Assembly: GCA_963402885.1 (NCBI GenBank)
Contig: OY727095.1
Span: 10,979,001 to 11,043,000, forward strand
DNA from: Antedon bifida
Taxonomy: Eukaryota; Echinodermata; Crinoidea; Comatulida; Antedonidae
Reading direction: 5' to 3'
DNA length: 64,000 nt
Shown here: positions 50,996 through 63,600 of the stretch, in pieces
Numbering within the stretch: position 1 is the first letter of the stretch
Layout: every line of letters begins with the position of its first letter
Notes under the pieces: model-generated
The model's database searches: none
What the model saw: the letters and a program-made list of their open reading frames with translations, nothing else
Told to the model about the DNA's origin: nothing
Made by a program: the position numbers and the translations under genes

Positions 50996-53900
50996 ATCAT
51001 ACATACAATGATTGTTTTGCTTTAATTATCAATAGGAGTGACCCATAAATACATTTAACACTATTATTAATATTATACTCCAAAGAGACGTTCTGTTTCA
51101 ACTCAACTTAAATATAATTACGTAATAGTAATACTGCAGTATTCAACGTTATATTTATAAATATTACATTAGTGTTTGTGTTGCCTTGTAATTTCTTGTT
51201 TTTGTATGGAATAAACCAGGGGTGAATAAGATAAAATAAACGGCAGGATATCCGATACTTATTATATAGTTACTATAACTTAATTGATACGATATAGTCC
51301 TCCTATTAGGTTTTAAAAACAAAGTGTAACTAACAAGTTAGGTACACGGGATACGTCATGGACTGAGCTAGAATGATGAATTTACGGATAAATACTTATT
51401 TGCAAATATTTCATTATCTGTCGAGTATTAAGTTATATTAATCATACAGGCGTCACATGTGATACATATGACACTGTATTACAGAAATTGATGAATTATA
51501 GATACAGTACTGATAATTGGCTAAATTATATTGCAATTGTTAGTGCAATTTCACTGCATTTATATCGATAGTCTATAATACTGTAGTGAAGTTGTTACTA
51601 AGATATGATTAATAATGTATTGTAGTTACTCATGTAGTAAACTTGAATTAATAGCTGTTGATATATAATGCTTTAATGACTATGCTAATTGTTTTAGTTT
51701 TTTTTTCTCGAGTAGCAGAAATGAATGAGTAATGTTATTAGTATTACTATTAAACTTCATGACAGACTTTCCTTGAAACTATAGAAATAGGCATATAATA
51801 TATATTGAATATTTTTAACCTGAACTAAATTTCTCTCTGTTACTACTGACTGTTCAAATCACATATCACATCTCTAGTTGGCCACAGTTACTTTTTTTGT
51901 TAATTATTATTTGGATTTATATATTAATACATAACTGTATATTAGGCCAAATAAAAAAAATAGTTAGTATGGAATTTGAAATATTGTTCTGACGAGGAGT
52001 TTACTATATTAGGAATGATTTACACACCTCATCATGCAATTTTGGTGGAATATCGAATTATTTTCTTCAATTTTATTTTTAAAGTTGAAAAAAATATTAT
52101 AAAATAATCATATCATACAAAGAAGTTTTTAGTGTAAATGTTGACCTTCATTCAAATCTTTCGCTTTCTAATTATAATTGGGTAAATCAACAGTGGCTTA
52201 TACTAAGTAGGTTAAATCTAAGAAAAAGTAAGTTCTTAATTACGGTACCCCAGATTTGTCGGTTCGTCGATTGGTATGCCTTTGAGCTAATGTCAGGTGA
52301 ACACGTTCGGCTATCCTGTTCTGACAACATGACAAAACAACAAACTGTCGATGTGATGTTTCAGGCGATAGGTCACATTTAATGTGGTATGTGAGTTGTA
52401 CAAATTGGTGTTGCCATGCACATTGGGTAATTGTGACATGTTATGTTCCTTACACATAGTTGGAAAATTATTATTTATCAGCTTGTAAATACGCCCTCTG
52501 TGTTAAGCGTTTAGACTGTACAGTATGTACTGAACCGTAGACCTACTTGATTTACTTGATTTTATGAGAACATAAAGTAAAGAAGGAAGTGCAATAAATC
52601 GCGGGAAATAACTCCTGTATTATTAATCTAAAGTAGTAAAAGTCTGGCTTAGTAAGTAGTAATTTAGTATGTGCAAATTTCTCGTTAAACGAGAAATGTG
52701 TTAGTTTTTGGAAAATTGGCCTTATATGTGCAGAAAGAATGTTGCCTAATTAACTGCTTTGAGGCTGACTGAAAATTCTTACTTATAATACAATAATATG
52801 TTGAATTTGTAAATTATCTACTGAACTTGTTTTATCTAGTGTTCGCAGAACTTAACTCATCTACTTTGTCCTGGAACTGCATCGACTCGCGCCTAAATTA
52901 TACTCTTCCAAATCGGACTATTTCATAAAATAAATGACAACTATTACACTTTTTTACGGTAGACTTTTTCAGATAAGTAGGCCAAACATTTCTTAAATAG
53001 CTTATGTGCATACACACGTTATGTTATGCAAATTCGCATTACCAACATAGTGCAATTCAGTTAATAGTAAATCATGTATGTAAAATGCTGCAAGGTTGCG
53101 TGTGGTCCCAACTTTATTTATAAAAGCGAATATCGGGTCAACAAACACCTGTTTAATCATTGAGGAAAGTACATCAGGCGTGGTAACAGTTTAATCATAG
53201 TCAAAAAACTGTTCGAAGTAGGCCTACAGATAAATTATAATATTGATTGTATTAATAATCTGTTGAATATCTGAATGTACAAGGTAGTCCATATATTCAA
53301 GTTCAAGTTTAGTGTTTCGATTCAATTTCTTTTTTATTGGGAAGTTATGCCTACAAGTCCATTAGAGAACAGTTAGGAATAACCTACAGTAAGTCTTATG
53401 CATAGTCTATTAAGGCTTTTCCATCGAGTTCAATGACATAGAAAAACACAAGAAATAAAACGAGAACATTAATATGTGGTGAACACGTTTAATATCTGTA
53501 AAATTGTCACATACTACCCTCATAAAAAAGATGGGACGCCATAGTCGACAAACATCATGCTCTACACTGTAGCACCAGTGGTTTGTATAAATATGTATGA
53601 ATAGGTTGTTATTAATATAAATAGAGTATATTATTTAATAATTAAAGATTTCTTCATCGTATTCAATTATATCGATGATTTAAGCCAAACTATGTTAGAT
53701 CAAATCTACACAATTATATTCATTAAAAAATATAATTATTTGGTGACACAAGTATTCTATACTGCCATTTCATCGATCAACCTGCTCACCTAATTCAGCA
53801 TCTTGATATAAAAATAGTTCCTCGGATATCCTGCTTTTACCAAAACACTGTGTTTCTCTTCAGATATTGCCAGAGCACATCCTATGCATTTGTCAACTAT

Positions 53901-56241
53901 TGTGGATAACATTCGTAATGTGTATTCTCACTGTATCAAGTTAAATGAGAGATAGATAAAATTAATTCAAATTAATTTATACAGTATTGCCAACTCACCG
54001 TTTACTAGACTAAATTAGGTTTTAATATTTTATTGAGGGTGGTTCATGGACTAAATGTTGATACAAATTACTGCAGTTATTCCATTTTTTTTCCATATTA
54101 TAATATTAGATCTATAACAAAAAATTCCAATTGTCGAGCCAGTTATGTTAAACCTTAGCAAGAATATTAGTTATGTTTTCATAGACTTTAAAAACGCTTA
54201 CCATGTATGGGTTTAAATTAGTTGGCCTTTAGAATATTTTATTTTTCTATAGCAAGATTAATTAATTAACCATGATTAAAATAGTTAGTATTGATAGGAG
54301 ATTAAAATAAAAAGAAGTAACAACATAAAAAATAAACATTAATAAAAAAAAAAATTAATTCACTTACAAAAATGCAAAACAAATGGTGTCCAATTAAAAA
54401 ACACATTGTCTGGCCACTTGCTTGTTTTGCTTTAAATTACAGTTTTTTCAGGTAAATAATTTTGAATTATAATTTTATTTGAATGGAATTTATTTTCACA
54501 GATAGATATAATCTATATATATATATATATAATTATAAGTAATAATTGATAATGCTTACATTAATGTTTCATGATTATGTGATATTTTGATTTTAACATT
54601 TAGAAGTTTTTCAAACAAACCGTGATTCAACCAATTAATGTACTGATTTCAGTTATATTAGCAAAATACAACCACAATATCATTATTGCTATTGTATTTT
54701 TGGTCGTACAATAATTATTTTGAAATTTTGAAACTTTGTATTTAATTATTTTGTCTAGTTCTAGCTTTCCTTATCGGTTAAAACAGTCGTCATTTTTATA
54801 TAACGGTCTTCCTTACTATGATTCATGTTTTGTACCTTTGCAGTCGATAAAAAAACTATTTAGTTGTACTGTGTAGACCTACTCCTAAACGGTTTGGTTA
54901 TTGAGACATACTCGTCTCTCCTCGTCCTAATACTATTTAATTATTCTTCGCAAAATTGGTCGTTATTTTTAAAAATTAATATAGGATATTTAGAATGTTG
55001 CAATTAATTAGAAAAATACGCTAAATTATTGATATCAATAGCCGTTGTTTTTTTAGGTCACATGAGATTTTGTTTTTATATGTAAAACTTTTTGTTTACA
55101 CCAGCATTCCTCGGTAAACCTGGGTAAACTACGTTTTTTATTGAGGGCGCAATTCAACTTATGAATATTCAAAATCCCAGTCCTTGTTAGCGTTAAAAAA
55201 AGTTTAAGAGAGTTTAATGCCCTCGAATCGAAAATAATCTCTAAAGAGAAGTTTACTGTTGCCAGAAAAAAAATATTCATGTATTTTTTTGTAAATAATT
55301 ATTTTTCCATATTTTCGCAGTCTTTTGATGATTTAGTTCGTTAAATTTACATTTCTTTGTGAATTAAACGTATACAATACAAATAGTCCTTGGAATAAGA
55401 AAAAAAATTAAATATTTGGTTTTGATAATCTTCTGGGGTATCATTGATCGATGGTTAAAACTTGAGGTCAACAAATCAAATAGCGTGAGAATTGGTGAAC
55501 GTCTGCAATGATCATCAACGGTTTAGATGGCCTGTATCCGCTCATGTCTAGACCCATAACTGTATTATTGGTTTCATTGGTAGGTAGACCCTTTTCTGAA
55601 GTTTAAAGTTCAGTATAGGAATATTGAACAACCGTCAGATAACAGATCAGATTTATATATCGTATTTTAAATACTTGAACAACAAACAACAAGTAACCAT
55701 ACTTTATTGACCGGATCACATAAAGTTCTCCCACGCATCTTCACATTAAATTTATGGTTTATTTTGGATGCTAATTGAGCGTAGTAAAAACCGAAGAGTG
55801 ATTTTGAGGATCCTACATACTTATTTTTCATTTTTATATATAACCATATTAATGGAATAACTTTGGAACCCAATAGTCTCCTCTTAAAAGGGGTGTCTAT
55901 TTAAGGGATTGGCCGTAGTGTAGATATATTTCTCCATGTTATTGTTATGTTAGTTTCACGAGAAGTTTTACAACATACAAGTTGTTCCCAGCATGGGGGT
56001 TTTACTGCATTCAACTTTAAACGAATGAGCTCTTTACAAGATTTAATCTACAAGAAGATTCTGTTTTTACAAATTACTTTTGCACTATTAGCATTATATG
56101 TACAGTAGTTCAAGATGCCAACAATTATTTGACATACTTGGCAGACGTTTGCTCTGCTTGTGATGTTATTATCATAGGAGGTATTGTCTGGTTAAAACAA
56201 CCGCAAACCACTCGTGTTAAATATAACGTTTGTTTTTTAAA

Positions 56242-56305
56242 TAAAAGTTAATACCTTCTGAATTATTGTATTATAAAAGTTAATACCTTCTAAATTATTA
56301 TGTTC
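56242..56305 (+). repeat. 32-bp direct repeat, 2 copies
   Basis: TAAAAGTTAATACCTTCTGA then ATTATTGTATTA is repeated 32 bp later with two substitutions. Confidence 0.85.
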
Positions 56306-56535
56306 AGTAAAGTACAGTGCGTTGATAAATATCCTCAAAAGGCTTTCGTACGCACTTAAGTTCGATTTTGTTAAAATAACAAATAAGCTTACTTCCCACC
56401 ACACACTCAATAATTCTCCAGCCAAGATCAGTTCTTCATAACTTTATGAAGTGATAATTGCAGCAATAGTATAAACAATTACAAAGTAATGTAAACATTA
56501 TAAGTTCTGTTTTTTTTTTTACAAAAACGATACAA

Positions 56536-56672
56536 AATTCAAATTCAAATCAACATTTATTTCCGAAATGGTGGCGTCGCAAAAAAAAGCAAAAGCTTGT
56601 GTCAGGGACGCCAAAACAAAACATTCAAAATCAAACAAAACATATATAAAACACAGAAATAAAAATAACACG
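56536..56672 (-). mobile_element. LINE 3' tail (-), CR1-like
   Basis: On the minus strand: GTTTTGGCGTCCCTGACACA, an A/T stretch, GCGACGCCACCATTTCGGAA and ATAAATGTTGATTTGAATTT. The AATAAA-plus-TTGAATT ending is typical of CR1/L2-like elements. The GGCGTCCC...GCGACGCC pair could form a small stem. No coding part is left. Confidence 0.5.
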
Positions 56673-57093
56673 TAAAGCGGTACATTTCAATTGCAGTATA
56701 TATCAAATTAAAACATTTTCAATTGCTAGAGGTAAATATATTAACAAAAAACAAACCAACGACTGAAAAGTCTCATTGGATTTCTGCAAAAAGGAACCCA
56801 TAGTCAACTGCTATGTTTACATGTAAATTATTTCATTCACTGGAAACGAGTTGTATTTTAGATTACCTCAGTTCAAATCGAAATAAGTAGGTTATGTTGA
56901 GACAAAGTATCCCCCGTGCTGTTTGTCTAGCCACTGCTATAAATAAAAGTACAACTTTTATTATGTACAGTGAAGTCTATTCGGTATCTTAGTTTGACAT
57001 AATTAGCCTGGCAATAATTGAATTTGTAATATTTTGGAGTAAGTCAATATTGTTAACTCATTGCCGCTTTAAACAATGTATTTCGTTTTACTG

Positions 57094-57287
57094 TACTGAA
57101 ATGAGGCCATCTTGTCTTTCCATGGTGCATAATTATATATATATATTTAAAGTTTAGTTTATGGAATGTGAACTGTATTTGTAGTCATTTTACTGAAAGG
57201 TGGCCAACTTGTCATTCCATGGTGCATAATTATATAAATGTTTTTAAAGTTTTGTTTATGAAATGTGAACTACTGTAGTGTTGATGT
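57094..57287 (+). repeat. 97-bp direct repeat, 2 copies
   Basis: ACTGAAATGAGGCCATCTTG then TCTTTCCATGGTGCATAATT recurs 97 bp on as ACTGAAAGGTGGCCAACTTG then TCATTCCATGGTGCATAATT. Both copies end TTTATGxAATGTGAACT. Confidence 0.85.
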
Positions 57288-57411
57288 TTTAAGTTTATTT
57301 GTTCTTCGAAGTTAATCAAATGACAAAAGTGAGAATGCTTGATTCTCGCAAAAATGTAACCAATGATAAGCGACTGTTCATCCGAACTTTCCCCAACGAT
57401 TGGTCGAAATA

Positions 57412-57456
57412 CTTGCGCGTAACTCTTACGTTGCGTCCTAGTGTGAACCAGGTTTA
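57412..57456. mobile_element. Partial copy of the 10030-10110 MITE family
   Basis: CTTGCGCGTAAC followed by GCGTCCTAGTGTGAACCAGG and TTTAA resembles the right half of the element at 10030-10110. The other end is not recognised. It lies in intron 1 of the collagen gene. Confidence 0.4.
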
Positions 57457-58932
57457 ACGAGGATACCTTCACGCAAACCTTCAATGGAAAAATTATGTTT
57501 GAATCAAATAATAAAAAGTAAATTGTACGGGGAGCCAATCAGGGCATTGCTATTTATGTCACCATAAAAAAGCTAGACACAAATACACTTTCTTGCATAC
57601 ATACCGTAGTTTGTATACTATGCCTGGTACCTACAAATTATTATAATTGGATGCGTAATTCAATAAAATGTATGAAAAAATGTGGACTATAGATAGTTTT
57701 CAGGATTCCATAATTCTCATTAAAATGCGGATAAAATCCAGACGAGTAGACGACCCTGGTACATAAGGGCTCTTATGTTGAATTATTTTTTCAGTGTTTA
57801 TTAATTGAGGAGATATTTTACAGATGCACACCGTACAGCAGGATATAAAGTGAATGACAATTACCATTTACAACGCTTTGGAAATTTGTTCAGTTTATTA
57901 TTTGACAGAATATCGCGTGGTTGACGAAATATGCTGCTTACCTAGCCATAATATATTCTTCATTTGCAAACACTTTGCAAATGCGAGAAAGTTTCTCAAC
58001 AGTTTTCTGTGTAGACAAGTTGACAAACTTCTCCACATTTCAGAGACAAGTTTGCAGAAGTTTCCACTAGAAACATTTTCAAACTCTAGCAAACCCCAAA
58101 TTTACAAACAAAATTGTGGTAGTTTGCTACTTCTAGTCCCGCTTTCCAGTGTAGACCAAGATTTTAGCAATGCTTATGTACGGTACCTTAATAAAGGAGA
58201 AAATGTGTTATAACTTGTAGGAGCTGTCTCCTTTCTAAATGTTTGTTTATTTTCGTAGTTACTAAAGTTGTTTTGCAAAAGTGTTGATAGTACTGAGAAT
58301 TACATTGTTTGTTTAGTAGTACCCTACAATTCGAGAATTAAAAATAAATCATCGAAGAGTAATGTTAACCGTTATACCTTTCTTCCGTATTCCGAGTGGT
58401 TAACCTAACATTGTCTAGGCCTGCATCTGATGTCATGAGGGTGAAACATTAGGTTGGGTGTTCTTTCTCAATTCATTCAAGAACACTTATGATGTCATCA
58501 CGTAATGTCTGCAAGTCCAAGTTGAGGAAGCTACTATATCACTTTGGTTTTAGACAGTGGTATACTATGAAATATATTTTAGTTCGAAATATCTCACGCT
58601 TTTCCATCGGAATGACATGCTATCCCATTACGTTCGAGCGTAATCCCAATATCACATTTCACCAGCCTACCTTCTATTGATATAAAATTAATATTTAATT
58701 TTAAAAGTGTTTGAATCTCTGTGCAATTCATGCTGCGTGAATCTCATGATAAAGACGCTTTTACAGTATTTCTCAGTTTGAAGTTGTGTAATTCAATTTG
58801 TATTCTTGTATTCAGAGCACAAAAATAGCTTTTGTTAAAGTTTAGTGACGACATTGATTTGGAATTTCATGAAAATCACTATAATATAATAACGACCGAA
58901 ACAGATTGTTTCTCAGTGTGCGTATAGAGTGA

Positions 58933-59394
58933 GTGGATTTAGGTATGTATGTAATGTATTCAAGAACAAACTCCATTGACAATGTCAGATATCATAAGAC
59001 ACTGCTGTTTGATGTATTATTAAGTACTCCAGCTAGTGTAGAGATGTTTTTGTCCCGTTGCTGTAACCTTATTTGCCATCACTTTAGAAAAAACTTTATT
59101 CCATGTAATTTTCAGAAAATTTACAAAACCCTACGCACGTATGTCCACGCGAGCGAGTCTCGTTGCGCACATTACATGACTTACCTAGCATTCGTCAATG
59201 ACGAATACAGAACCAGATTTAAGCTAGTAAGAGACCACGGTGTAGCGTATGCAATGGTTGGCAAATCAGTGACAAATCCGATAGTTCATTCTTTCGTAGT
59301 GCAGTTATCGTCTTTCCTTTTCTTTAGCAATTATTTTCTAAACTTTTTGATGAAATATAAAGATCACCTTGTGGTAAGGGAAGTAGACGGTTGA
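58933..59394 (+). other. Unexplained 153-codon open frame in collagen intron 1
   Basis: Open from 58933 (first ATG at 58945) to a TGA at 59392-59394. It is the longest frame in the window outside the minisatellite. The product is rich in Cys, His, Phe and Arg, with a hydrophobic stretch near the end (SFVVQLSSFLFFSNYFLNFL). No family was recognised, no splice sites are evident, and it ends about 430 bp before exon 2. At about 33% GC I estimate a 5-10% chance of one such frame arising by accident in 64 kb. It may be a transposon fragment, a nested gene or chance. Confidence 0.2.
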
Positions 59395-59823
59395 GTTTAT
59401 TACGGTATCGTTACCACTCGATTGATTTACTGGAAGAATATTGTACGATCGTAAACAATAACAAAAATATTAATGACGTGTTTGATGTACATAAAGGAAG
59501 GAAATAGTACATTCATTCAAGCAATATATGACAGCTTTTAAGAAGTACATATTTGTTAACATTATAGACACTTCAACTACCCTAGTTATGTGTATAACCT
59601 TAGTCTTTGTTAGTTTTTGGAAGAAACATATTTTATTCTACTATAAATTGTACAGTACTTTAAAGAATGCATGGATGAGGATTCTATCCATGCAAGTAAC
59701 AATTATGGTCTAAAATCTAAATCCTTGCATCTTAACACTTACATCACATAAAGCTGAAAGGGTTTTTAAAATTTGTTCAATACTCTTTTCCAACACTATA
59801 TATAATTATTTTCTAATTTATAG

Positions 59824-59997
59824 GGTCAGTCGATTTACTACAAAAATTAGGCATACCTAATCTGCCAAATCATGTAAGTGAAGATGTTGGTATCTGCGAG
59901 CGACGGCCGAAGTCAGATGGTACTTCAACTCAAGATACAGCTTTTACAGTTGCTAAAAAGGCCAGCTTGAGTGAACCATCAAATCAGGTTTTTCAAG
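59824..59997 (+). CDS. Fibrillar collagen exon 2: start of TSPN/laminin-G domain
   Basis: 174-bp exon entered after TTTATAG and left at CAAG|GTAAC, phase 1 to phase 1. It encodes residues 40-98 of the chain. It opens GSVDLLQKLGIPNLP, continues through GICERR, and ends AFTVAKKASLSEPSNQVF. This follows the start of the thrombospondin N-terminal-like domain of vertebrate alpha-1(V)/alpha-1(XI) collagen: a D-[VL]-L-x-x-L opening, a G-[IF]-C motif (C64 here), an acidic and basic stretch, and an A-[FY]-x-V-x-K-x-A-x-L-[ST]-x-P-[ST] segment. In the family this N-propeptide domain is the globular head that limits fibril diameter. C64 would be the first disulphide cysteine, with its partner in a downstream exon outside the window. 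The fit to V/XI rather than to collagens IX, XII or XXVII is from recalled family features, not an alignment. Confidence 0.9.
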
Positions 59998-60447
59998 GTA
60001 ACAACCTTTTCTTCTGTTAAACTATCCTCGTATCAAAAATCAAGCGAACTATATATACTAAATACATGGTGAAACTAAAATGTTGTATGTATTCAGTATT
60101 TGCAAGTCCTTTAAATTGTGTTATCAATATGTATAAATACAAACAATCTGAACTACACTATTTAGGAGTTCTTATCTGCTCATTTATCCGAATTGTATAG
60201 AGCTCCTTACAGAATACGTAGATGGCAACCAATGCAAGTCCGCTGGCTACAATCCCCACCTTATGGATTGGACTGAAAAGATATTAGCATTATTACATAA
60301 CAAACTAGAGCAACTCTACTTAAAGTAACTGATGTTTTGCACCGTAATTTACGCACAACTGATGTGGACGACACAAAACATTTTTCTATCCATAACTCTG
60401 AGTCTAATAATAATAATTGAAATGATATTTTATTGCATTTCTTTTAG
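59998..60447 (+). other. Intron 2 of the collagen gene (450 bp)
   Basis: Starts GTAACA and ends in a pyrimidine run followed by TTTTAG. It is AT-rich and contains no other recognisable element. Confidence 0.85.
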
Positions 60448-60661
60448 GTGAATATGTACCTGAAGAGTTCTCTTTAATCATGACATTAAAAGCAGATCCT
60501 GTAAAACGTAAAGCATTCCTTTTTACTCTATACGGTGGAAATGGCCGGCCGAGGTTTGGTATTGAAATAGGAAAATCATCAACAAAATTCCACTATGTCG
60601 ACTCTATAGGCGATCTAGGAGACAGTTCACCCGTATTTCCATTTACTCTTGCTGATAATAA
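60448..60661 (+). CDS. Fibrillar collagen exon 3: TSPN/laminin-G domain, middle
   Basis: 214-bp exon after the pyrimidine-rich acceptor TTTCTTTTAG, ending at the donor AA|GTAAGT in phase 2. The last full codon is N168 and the next would be Lys or Asn. It encodes a GEYVPEEFSLIMTLKADP start, then KAFLFTLY, a GRPRFGIEIG strand, and ends PVFPFTLADN. These match successive beta strands of the V/XI TSPN domain: [FY]-P-E-[DE]-F-S-[IL] opening, F-L-x-[ST]-[IL]-Y, G-[IV]-E-[VI]-G, and the L-[SA]-D-x-K end that precedes a W-H-R exon in vertebrates. That W-H-R exon was not seen before 64000, so intron 3 continues past the edge. The 450-bp intron 2 separates it from the previous exon, and the G|GT junction restores a glycine. 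The first ATG in this exon (60480) is internal, not a start. Confidence 0.92.
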
Positions 60662-63600
60662 GTAAGTTTTTGTTCATTATATTTGTAAATGTATATTGGT
60701 GTGTTAAGATACCGTATACAATGTACGGTATACATTATTAGAAAAGTAGACAACTAATGGTGTAGGCCTACAGGTACAGTAATCAAACGTTTGGAAGTTA
60801 ATTTGTACGTACGTTTAATTTCTGATTTTGAATAACTTTAATTAATGCCAGTATTCAGTACACACTAATTTAAATTCAATAATCATACACTGATCCCAAT
60901 AACACCGTATCATTTACATAACCCTTTCTATACATTAACGAATAATTACACAGCGCCATCACACTTCCATCGAGGTTACACTTTTTATTTCACCTTTTAT
61001 TGAAAGAGTAAATGAAACATGATGAAGAATTATTCAACTATAGACGAGGATAACCGAATTACATGCTATCCTGAGGGATATAACATGATTCAATATTTTT
61101 TTCTACACTTGATTGTTCTTTAAATTTAGTGGCAATATAAAGGGCGACGAGGTGTCGACCGGTGTTTAATATAATCACTAAGGTTAACCCAGTGCTGGAG
61201 GCAACATGTGCATCTACCCGACTATCATATTCCTCGTTTTAGGCAAAATCAGTTTATGAACGCCTCATTTATCCATTATTTTAGTAAATCATCAGTAAAA
61301 TTATCACTTTTGTGACACATTTTGCTGCTGCGCGTTTGAAAAACACAACAAGGGACTTTGCTACTCGACTGGGGACTTGAGTTAATAATAATTTATAGAG
61401 CGGCATATATGACGTCGACAAGAGTTCATTAAAGGGTTGCTGACAGTTTTTTTTTTGGAAATATAGTAAAGTGATTGATAGAATGATAAATTTAGTCATT
61501 TGACAGAAATCGATTAATAAATAAACTACCAAGACATCACGTGAAAGCATTCGACACATTCCACAACGAAACAGGTTTTCCTGACGATTTTGTCTCAACT
61601 GTTGATTGGTAAAGACCATTTAAATTCTCATTCAGGTTTTTATGCAAAGGTTATGCTACCTCATGACCTACTATACGACATGGGATTAACTGACCTAATT
61701 GTTGGGTATATACAGATTATCGAATTGAAATACACGTACAGACACTGATGATTAACACTTACAGAAAACGAATCTTATTTTTAAATACTATAGTATTGTT
61801 TGTGATTTAAAATACAAAATTCTTCCAACCAAAGTTAGGACATGAGAAAATAATCGTCCCCTTCATCTACCTATTAAAATGGGTCAAATCTTTTCCCCCA
61901 TAGTGATTATTTTAATTAAAATTGGTTGTGCATGCATATTTTACAATAGTGAAGTCCAGTGTATTGGTTTGGTTGACATAATTATACTATTATAAGCCTA
62001 TAGAGGAATTTGAGAGTAACCCAATGAATGATATAAATCTCTGTCTTTCAGTTTAAGTAGCTTAGTCTTACCGACAATTTTTAGAGAATTGGACAATACA
62101 TAATGCATTTGTACAGGGCCTCAGATTGTAGTATAGTATAGTATTTGTAATATGAAAAGAATTGTTTGTTCAGAGCAGTGTGGTTTTAAAAATGTGATTA
62201 ATATCCGACAGTATAGTTGGTTCTCGTGTCGCTGAGTTTTCTTTAATAGACCAACATGCTATTGTTGATCTACCCCTGGAGTACACTTAAGCTAATTGTA
62301 ATCTCATACCGATTATGGTTAATATTACCTCGAGATTGTCTGCCACGAGAAGTGTTGGCCCTTTGCCACCATGTCCTGTACTAAGATCATAAGCTGTATG
62401 ACAATTTCAGTAGTCTGATATGATTTAAGAAAATCGGGTCAAGACTTATATAATAACTTAGTAAAACTTTGTAAAGTTTTAACCAAAACATAAATATTGG
62501 CGATTGCCAATTTTTTCTGTGGGAGCGGAAGGTGTAATCCAGTTAGTGAATTGGATTAACCTCATGTAAACAGGTTGATAATTGCTAAGCTGATATGAAA
62601 GACCAGTCGTGTACAGCAACCATGACGTTCAGAAATAAAATCGAATTACCGTATACCGTCATTTTTAATTTAAATTAAAAATTGGTGACTATAGTATCGC
62701 GCGCTAAACTTCAATGAAGTTTAAGAAAAGACATTTAAAATGAAATATAACCAGTTATTATATTAATAATATATTTACCATGCAGTTCAGCTCCTACTCG
62801 ATCCTACAAATGTATATTTTGGCGTCCCATAGCAGTAATTTCATTTCAATGATTTTGTTATAGTTACGGTATTATAAATTGTGTAGGCCTACATTTTCAA
62901 ATTGTAAACTTATTGTATACTTTATACAAACAACTTTGATATTCATAGGAATGTCTTCATGTGCTGATTCATTTGAACTAGTCGTATGCATTTCATTAGT
63001 AATTATTCAATTAAATAATTATACATAGGCCTACAGCATCAATTATCATTATCAATATTTACTAATAAATAGTAATTATGAGACCTTACTTTCGTAATAT
63101 TGACAATTTTCAACACCGCAGACAAAAATCTGGAAATTTATGCAATTAACTAAATTAAATATGGATAGTAAACAGATATATTTATTGAAATATGACAGAC
63201 TTTACAAGGTAAATGGGTTGTTGATTGACATAATTCAGTCAGTATTCGCTTTCACATCTGAATAATCTTTCTGGCACGAGGTGTCTCTGGACTTTAGGAT
63301 GTTTTGCTTTTTTTATATAATTAGTGATAGGTTCCATAGCGTGTCATTTGGAAGGAAACAACATTTTTAACCTTTGGTTGTTGCCTAGTTTTAGTGAAAA
63401 TGTCTAGATGTTTAAAAAGTTGTTTGAATGTCACGTAGACCTATATTAGCAACATTTGTTCTGCCACCAACTGTTTATTAAGACGGGCCTCAATTAGTAG
63501 TATAGTAGGCCTAAGTATTGTACAGTATAAAAAGAATTTTTATTTTTGTGTAAACATTTATTTTGTTTTCGTTTGTGCTACTTGTTATTTGTTTTCTATG

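Larger units (their letters stand above)
40724..59823 (+). other. Intron 1 of the collagen gene (about 19.1 kb)
   Basis: Bounded by GTAAGT at 40724 and TTTATAG ending at 59823. Long first introns are common in fibrillar collagen genes and often hold enhancers, but I can point to none by sequence. Contents I can support: a MITE (45608-45777), a nested DNA transposon (48070-49661), a perfect-stem hairpin (50954-50995), a LINE 3' tail (56536-56672), 32-bp and 97-bp direct repeats (56242, 57094), an (AT)n run at 54513-54531 and an unexplained 153-codon open frame (58933-59394). The palindrome TAGGCCTA, frequent upstream, occurs only about three times here. Stretches 40.8-45.6, 49.7-50.9 and 51-56.5 kb show nothing further to me. 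Confidence 0.75.

Noticed and set aside
57854-58213. 119-codon + frame
   Set aside because: About one such frame is expected by chance. It overlaps a 64-codon antisense frame and shows no domain.
60480-60665. Independent 61-codon gene starting at ATG 60480
   Set aside because: It is the inner part of collagen exon 3. The exon begins upstream at 60448 and the apparent stop lies past the GTAAGT donor.
63271-63300. Next collagen exon (TGGCACGAG could read W-H-E)
   Set aside because: No AG acceptor before it and the translation does not follow the TSPN pattern.
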